Shown piece after piece: positions 57,094 to 64,000 of a stretch of DNA of 64,000 nucleotides (the stretch's first letter is position 1; each line of letters opens with the position of its first letter). The translations under genes and the position numbers were made by a program. Below the pieces are notes generated by a model. It made no database searches, was not told where the DNA came from, and saw nothing but the letters and a program-made list of their open reading frames with translations. The stretch comes from Nymphaea colorata (taxonomy: Eukaryota > Streptophyta > Magnoliopsida > Nymphaeales > Nymphaeaceae), in contig NC_045138.2 in assembly GCF_008831285.2 (NCBI RefSeq), forward strand, positions 7,717,205 through 7,781,204. Reading direction: 5' to 3'.

Positions 57094-58820
57094 CGATTGC
57101 ATTAGGTTGTTAATACAAAGAAACGATTCTCAATAATTTGACGTTATTTGGAGCATATAACCATGGTCCCATGTAGACATTGTTGGTGAAAATTATGGAA
57201 AATAAAAGAGATATATAAGCTTAGAGGCACATTCAACATGACACTCTTTAGAACTCCAATCGTACATTCAACATTCTTAAGTTGTGAAAATGCTAATGTC
57301 ATTTGTTCCCAAGACATAACTAGAACAATACCTCAAGAGATCATGTCTGGCACATATGGTAGTTTTAGCTCTAGTAGTACACAAAAAGGTATTCACTCAA
57401 ATTGCCAATCTCAGAAGAAAAACCAAAAGCCACAATTTAAAAGTATTAAAAAGATGCAACCCTTCATGAAAAAACCTCATACATTGCAACCTTTCAAAAT
57501 GAAGAGTGACAAACTTTTAAACCTAAACAACGCACCCTTTCAAAACATACTTTTTCATAAAAAGAAACAAATGAAAATACATATCGTTTAGAAAATAATT
57601 TATTTATTCATTTCAATTAGAAAAATTTATTTTGAAACTTTATTAACAATTCCCCACTAGTTTAAATTTGCCGATTAAAAGTTATGCATAAGTATGGATG
57701 TCTTATGGATTTGAATCCTTATATAGTGATAGAAACATAAATTGAGTAAGATACTTGGTGGACTTACCTTGAACCCAGCTTCTTTTTATATTAATCCAAA
57801 ATTTCTCCACAAATAACGTTTAAGGCAATATTCTGTATAGATTTTTAATTGGCACATTATAAAGCCATGTGCTAATTTTGAATTCATGAGTGCTCTAGAG
57901 GATAAACTTTTCTCATACTAAGTGGCTTGAAATTCTACCCTCATGTAGGTGAGTTAAGTGAAAGTCTACTCACCTCTACCTTAAAGGCACATAGACTCAT
58001 TAAAAGACAATTTCAACCCTCAAACGAATACAAATAATATGAAAACATCAGGAATGAGTTCTCAACATTTATGCTTAATCATAGGCCTAATATGGATTTT
58101 TGAACCTAGGCGTGTGGGGTCTCTATCACAGTAGGGTTGGTTTTCATCAATATGTGACATTAATAACATTAATCTCATTTTTCTCAATATTTTGAGTATA
58201 AGATTTCTTGAAAGGCGTGTAGGTACAATATTTCTTGAAAAGACTTTTGTCGATAGATAAAACAAATTTTGGTATGACGTCACATATGTGAACACCTAAA
58301 ATTTTTGCAAGTCCAAATGACACTTTTACCCTTCACCATGAGATTTTCAAATTGATTTTTAAAAACCAAATTTCAAGAACAAAGAGCACTTCTAAGTCAG
58401 ACAAACACTTTTTACACAATCATTGACCACCTAGACCCAGACACCTATGTTGTCTAAGCTAAAATTTACCATTTGCCAATGTATCCTGGCATCTTAAGCG
58501 GGAAAGAAGAGATTGTTCACAAAAATTTTGAGAACTGCCTAACATTTAAGCAATTAGGATATTTTCTCAACTTTTCATGACTCTAGGACTCACCAAAGTC
58601 AGCTCACCAAGGTTATTCCAGTCTTAATCTAACTCTCCTGTAGCTCAAATCATCTCTCGGAACTCAAAACTATTATCATTAGCTCAACCAAGTCAAAACA
58701 AGTTTACCTTAATTAAGAAAAAGTTTTATTTCACTTATTTTGAGTCACTCAGCCTAAGTTTCAGTCTTATACTAACTTGCAAGTTTCCACTAGGTCTTTC
58801 TCTCTTCGATTTTTGGGGGT
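56406..58820. other. Unassigned spacer with (GA)n at 57053-57087
   Basis: A 117-codon frame at 57238-57591 (+) gives a basic, lysine-rich peptide without recognised domain. A 77-codon frame at 58062-58295 (-) is likewise unassigned. The (GA)n tract has about 17 units. Confidence 0.5.
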
Positions 58821-59372
58821 TTGTGTTGAATTTGAGCTTAACCCAAAAAAGTGAGCTGAAACCAAGCTAGGATCATGTTTATCAAAAATCAAACTTCCTT
58901 TAGTTCGGTTTGAGTTCATTCATTTCGGTTTGAATTCAATTCAGTTTGAGTGTGTTCATTCTCCTGTTTTTAAAGGTTTGAACTGAATTTTAGCTCGACC
59001 CTAAAGAGTAAGCTAAAACTGAACTAAGACCATTCTTTATCGTCTATAAATCAAGCTTCCTTTAGTTCAATTTTAGTTCATTCGTTTGAGTTCGATTCAA
59101 TTCTGAGTGTTTTCACTCTCATGTTTTAAAGGATTTGTGTTGAATTTGATCTCAATTCGATAAAGTGAGATAAAAACCAAGCCAAGGTCATGTTTGTCAT
59201 GTATAAATCAAGCTTCCTTTAGTTTGGTTTGAGTTCATTCATTCTGATGTCAGTTCTGAGTGTTTTCTTTGAGCTGAATTTGAGTTCAAATTGATAAAGT
59301 GAATTAAAACCAAGTGGTCATTATGTTTATCATATGTAAATCAATGCTGTCTTAGTTGGTTTTGAGTTCCGT
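58821..59372 (+). repeat. Minisatellite of four diverged units, period about 140-158 bp
   Basis: Units start near 58821, 58979, 59132 and 59270. Each has GAATTTGAGCT-like, AARTGAGCTRAAACCAAG-like, ATCAAGCTTCCTTTAGTT and GTTTGAGTTCATTC words. The last unit is shorter. No frame is conserved across units, so it is not a protein repeat. Confidence 0.88.
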
Positions 59373-59499
59373 ATCAAACCTACTAGAGGATCCCTCCAAA
59401 ATTTTATTAGAATGCCTCAAGCAAAATAACACTATACATAAGTATACAAAAAAAAAATTGTAGATTAGGACACCACAAGTAAAATAGCCTTACAAATCA

Positions 59500-62095
59500 A
59501 CCATGAAGGAGAAGGGAGAGAGTATCCAAGTTTGGATTCTCTCTCATGATGTGAAAAATGTGCACAATATGCTGCATACTAGACAAAACACTGTCTAGCC
59601 TCGCCCTTCCTTCTTGACAATCTTTCAGCCACACTAGGCAATATTAGAGAAGTTAAGTTGACGCATCATACTGCTGAGAATATCAGACTCTAGAGTGGGC
59701 ACCTTATGCAACAACAAAAAGAGTGGCGGGTGGGCATCTTCTACAACAGCCACCAACTGAGTTCCACCAATTGCCACTGAGGCTATTTGAATGTGCATTT
59801 ATGTTGCTCCTAAAGTAATTCTCTGACCCAAAAACATTCTGGTCTTGGTCCAGCAAAACATATCATTTAGCTCCCTTTGCTTCATGAGAAGAAAAACCTG
59901 GAAGCTCTTAAAACAGATATACCAAATCTATTAACACAATCTCACAAATGATCTACTGTGAGAGCCAAGAATCAGTGCATTTGTGCACTTCCGAATGCCC
60001 CACACCATACTATGGAAAACATACTTGCCAACATTCCATTTTCCACTCATGCTTAAAATTATAGTTGAACCACCTCTTCAACTCAGTTATAATGTTGGTC
60101 CCTTTTACATATTTCTTTTGAAATTTCTTGGCAATAATCTTCCAAACCCTACAAGCTAAATGGCTCTCAAAGAGAAGGTGCTGCAAAATATTCCTCTGCC
60201 TTGTAGCATATACAACACTAGTTAGCAATTTGCAGACCTTTCCTTTTTTCAGAGATCCAAAGTTGGAAGCCTACCTTTGAAAGCTACATAAGTAAACCAT
60301 CTTCCTCTACTATGGGCATTCCCCCACCACATCCAGTCTTGACATTTCTCTTCTCCTCTCCAAGTTCTAATGCAATCTCATATTGCTTTAGCTGGCCAAC
60401 TTCCATCCCATTAAACAACTAAACATCTTTGCTTGGACCCAGCTAAGGCATTTCTACATCCACTCTAAGGAGCATCTTTTTAAAATTTGGGTTAAGGATA
60501 ATGTCAGAATCTAGCACCTGTTTAATAAAAAACTTTGAGTGCCTACCCATTAAAAAGAGCTCCTTTACATTCATGAGATTAGCAACAACTTTGCCTGCCC
60601 AATTATCATACTAGAAGTTCACCTCCCCTCCACCAATTTTCCAAGCTACTTTGTCCTTTACCAGCCTCAAGCATTTCACACACCCTTTAAAGAACCAAGA
60701 ATGCTTGATGGAAGCCTTGATTTTCCAAAATCCCCTCAGCATAGCATATTTTTTGTAACAAAATGATGCCTAGAAAGTGGCCTGGGCATAGACTTTTATA
60801 GCTAACCTTGTCGCCCTTGCCCAGCTCCATTCTACAAGACTTAGAATCTCCGACTCTTCCTTCTACATATGGCCTACACAATGAATTCCATGCAACCAAG
60901 CAATGAGGTTATTATCCTTCTTAGAACTCCTGCTCCCTCTCCTCAAAAAAGAATCATGCCATTGAAGCCCAAAACTCTTTTGGGCAGCATAAACACAAAG
61001 CACCAGAAACCAACACCACTCTAGATAACATGCCGGACTAAACACAAGTGGCCTGCATAAGAAAGGATCACCGCTTTCCAGTCAGCAAGCCTTTTGTCTA
61101 CCCTAAAAAGGGACAAGTTCATTTCATGTGCCCGCTCCCTTAGGTTCACAAAGCATGCTTCGGGACATCTTACGATCCAGAGGTAGAGTGCACCGGAATG
61201 TGACAGTGACATCTCCAAGATTTGAACATGAGTCCTTAGATCATGGAAGCCTTGATTGTGGTAAAAAAAAAAAAGGGTGTGGGGGTGTGGGGTAAGTTGC
61301 ACCATTCTTCCTTGATGTTTCCTACAAACAATAGAAGACCTAAATACATTGAAAGAAGGTTGCCTAACTGCTAGCTAATCTGCTGCCTCCAAGCCGCATT
61401 GTACAATCCACTCCTCACAAGAAAGCAAAGAAGAGTGGACTTACCTTCATTCACCATAAGACCTGCTTGCTTCCACAAATATCCCAAAGAATCTTGAATT
61501 TGGGCAATGGAGTTGTTGACGTACTAAAAATGAGGACATCATCTGCAAAAGCTAGAAGAGGAAGAACTTGGCCCACTTTGGGAATGCTACGGATTCTGAT
61601 TAGCCCCTGGTAGCTCTCGACTTGATATAACGAGAAAATGCCTCCATCACAAGAATGAACAAGTATGGAGGCAAAGGGTCCCCTTGGCAAAGCACTTTTT
61701 TATATCAAAATAGTCTGTCAGGACACCATTTACCATAACACCTGCCGAGGCTAAAGAAACACGTCATAATATGTGAGATCTAAAGCTCAGAGAAACCCAG
61801 CTGACCCATTATTTTCCTTAAGAATTCCCAATCCACCTTGTCGTATGCTTTAGATAAGTCAATATTCAAGCATCAAGTCTCCTTGCACCCTTTGTGAAGT
61901 GTGTGAACAATCTCACGAACTAGGACAACCTTGTTGTATAATGACCTCCCTGAAATAAGTTGCTCATGCCCAACAATTTTTTGAAGCACTATTTCCATTC
62001 TGTTCGCAAGAAATTTAGAAATAAACTTGTATAAGGCATTGTACAAAGCAGGAGGCAAAAATTTGTCTACTGATCTAGTAACAACTTTGTCATAA
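59500..62095 (-). mobile_element. LINE remnant 3 with reverse transcriptase core
   Basis: On the - strand, 62058-61873 reads NALYKFISKFLANRM..., then HEQLISGRSLYNKVVLVREI, an RT block typical of plant L1-type ORF2. Near 61870-61820 IDLSKAYDKVDWEF follows, and FADDVLIF, the catalytic aspartate motif, lies near 61555-61530. WKAVILSYAGHLCLVRHV is at about 61075-61025 and a zinc-binding domain (RNILQHLLFESHLACRVW) at about 60190-60135. Stops and frameshifts split these frames, the endonuclease domain is absent, and the 5' end stops near 62095. It is a 5'-truncated, dead copy. It is in the opposite orientation to remnants 1 and 2. Confidence 0.9.
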
Positions 62096-62427
62096 GTAGA
62101 TCTAACGGCTCCAATTTAGTTCTAGCTAAAACTTCCGTAGTGAAGCACAATTTTAGTTTTATAGTTTAATAGGTTCACTAGCCTTATCCATTTCAATAAT
62201 GATAGGAACTAGTTGATCTTATATATGAAAAATATGCAGGAAAAAAAATAATCAATGGACAAGACTTTTACCTAAAGAAAAAAGTAAGGGGAAAATGTAT
62301 CTAGAGTGAAGCAGGCATATCATAGATCTTCGAGGGCTCTAGTCCAAATAGGAACTGGATCCATTTCCTTAACTTCGTTGGAGTGGGAGGTGGCATAGGG
62401 CACGAACTGAGGTTGCCACCTTTGGCC

Positions 62428-62461
62428 TATATCAAGCGATCTAGTGATATTTTAGTGGCAC

Positions 62462-62510
<49 letters not shown>

Positions 62511-62533
62511 GGATCACTAGATTGCTTGATATA
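62428..62533. repeat. 21-bp inverted repeat around a (GA)n tract
   Basis: TATATCAAGCGATCTAGTGA (62428-62447, plus T) and its inverse at 62513-62533 (ATCACTAGATTGCTTGATAT, plus A) match in 20 of 21 positions. The 64-nt loop holds about 20 GA units (62466-62505). Confidence 0.9.
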
Positions 62534-64000
62534 GCATGGAATCAATAGAGTTGGAAACATAAGAGTAGGTCTCTCTCACAGCTCCTTTTCTTTTATGCCA
62601 ATCCTTTTGAATGTCGAAAAAATTGTCAGCCAAAATAGGTTGTAACATCATATTTGCAAGATTAAAAGATTTAGCCAATCAATAACAGCATGCATCCTAT
62701 TCATAGCTTCAAATGGCAATGAAAGTAAACTCCTTCCTACCTATCACTCATTTTCCTCAAATGTATATTTTCTCGACGCAAGGTATGACAATAAATTTAC
62801 TTATAAAAGACAATTATTATGCTAAAAAAGGAACAAGTCATACAAAGTCCCAATTTTTTCAAATCTATAATTGCCTCATTTGCTATTATTTCACTTTACT
62901 TATGTTGAATCTATAATTACCATATGAAGTTGGCACTTTGGCTATAAAATGCAAATATCAAGTTCTTATTTACACAATTCATTGGTCTCTTCTTCTCATT
63001 GTATAGTATGAAGAAGTTGTTCTGAATGTCATGAAAAACTAATTTTTTTGTATGTTCTGAATTGGTGTTTCATTTATTTTTTATTTATATTTTCCTTATA
63101 GTTTGATCTTCTTATTTAATGGATGTCTAGACAAGTTTCCCTTTGCCGTCTGAATGGAGGCCAAATCTTTTTTTTTAGTTTTAGAAAAACTTGTAAACTA
63201 GACATTTTTGTTATGTCGGTGATTGCCTCTCTTTTTATTTAAGAATTTGTGTTCCATGTACAATGATCCAAGAACGATCGTGGTCACTACTGATCTGAAC
63301 AAAAAGAGCCGGTGGTGCATCCCTACTCCAAAAAGTAGACTCAAATAAGAAGGCAACCCTAACCGTTGTGCTTGCCAAAAACAGTCTGACTCTTCCTCTA
63401 GCAAATGGTGCAATTCTGGCTCCTCTTTTCTTGTCTTCTTCTTGGTAGCACATGCCCTTGCTCTATGACACCATGACTTGTAAGACACAACAGTGCACCC
63501 AATAGTCATCCATGAGGTTATGCTGAAACTCTTCATCTAGATCTGTGACAAGGTCGATTCATCCAATCAGCGGCTTCTCTCTCTCTTTTTCTGAATTTTT
63601 TGTGGTACGCGAACCTTGTCTTTCCAACTCCCTCTTACCCTTCCTATTTACATGCAAAAGAAAATAAAATATTCAAAGCAAGAACCTTTTGTCCTTAACG
63701 CCTGCTAGCATGAGTATATCATGTACTGGTCCAGGCCTTCTCTCCAATTGCCAAAGTTAATCTTAAGAATACCATGCAAGAAAGCATTAAAAGAAATTTC
63801 AAGGGAGTAGACAAAATTTGGTCTTAGAGAAAGTGATTCTCATATTTAAAACATGAACTAGGCAAAGCACATGATTCATGCAGTTATATCTACTTGCAGA
63901 CACCCAGTACTGCTGGATATGTGTCTTACTATCCTAGGAAAGCAGATATCAAAGTTCCACATAGAGAATAAATTAAGTGGGATTCCTTAGTTAAAACTGA
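62534..64000. other. Unassigned right end of window
   Basis: AT-rich DNA. Overlapping frames at 63198-63536 and 63235-63453 (-) encode no recognisable domain. No transposon end or RNA gene seen. Confidence 0.5.

Noticed and set aside
57238-57591. 117-codon lysine-rich frame
   Set aside because: Composition follows local AT-rich DNA; no family recognised and no splice or promoter context.
63198-63536. 112-codon frame near the right end
   Set aside because: It overlaps another frame on the same strand, has no recognisable domain and no codon bias.

Overview
The window is plant nuclear DNA. Genes carry GT-AG introns, intergenic DNA is AT-rich and crowded with microsatellites, LINE remnants and small inverted-repeat transposons, and the recognisable proteins (NPF transporters, an R2R3-MYB, a seed-maturation protein) are plant families. 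The species cannot be fixed from the sequence; a flowering plant with a moderately repeat-rich genome fits. Only about four gene loci occur in 64 kb.

Layout. (1) 1-11.6 kb is a gene-dense block on the + strand: the last two exons of an NPF5-type transporter gene (194-2518), a complete four-exon tandem paralogue (7517-10815), and a small seed-maturation SMP1-like gene (11397-11639) whose upstream DNA carries RY, ABRE and CE3-like motifs. (2) 11.7-42.8 kb is a repeat-dominated desert: two LINE remnants (14.4-16.2 and 23.0-24.6 kb), each interrupted by a smaller repeat, degenerate minisatellites, and many copies of several short repeat families, called here V, X, Y, Z, W, G and P. (3) 42.8-44.5 kb holds one three-exon R2R3-MYB of the subgroup 4 (MYB4-like) repressor class on the - strand, with a TATA box and a triple AC element upstream. 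(4) 44.5-64 kb is again repeat DNA: a G-family hAT element, an old segmental duplication (47.85-49.08 versus 49.64-52.44 kb) swollen by later insertions, a candidate 3-kb TIR element with exon-like sequence (52.55-55.57 kb), a 150-bp minisatellite, and a third LINE on the - strand (59.5-62.1 kb).

The genes do not form a pathway. The two NPF genes are a local duplication of proton-coupled transporters; the SMP1-like gene is probably a late seed gene; the MYB is probably a phenylpropanoid repressor. I did not find a convincing unknown multi-gene system. The most unusual structures are: a patchwork insertion at 12781-12925 built from copies of DNA 1-2 kb upstream with microhomology at its joints; three short element families (Z, G, P) with Ac-like TAGG ends and 8-bp target duplications; a recurrent 20-bp palindrome that marks one repeat family (X); and the 3-kb element with exon-like content.
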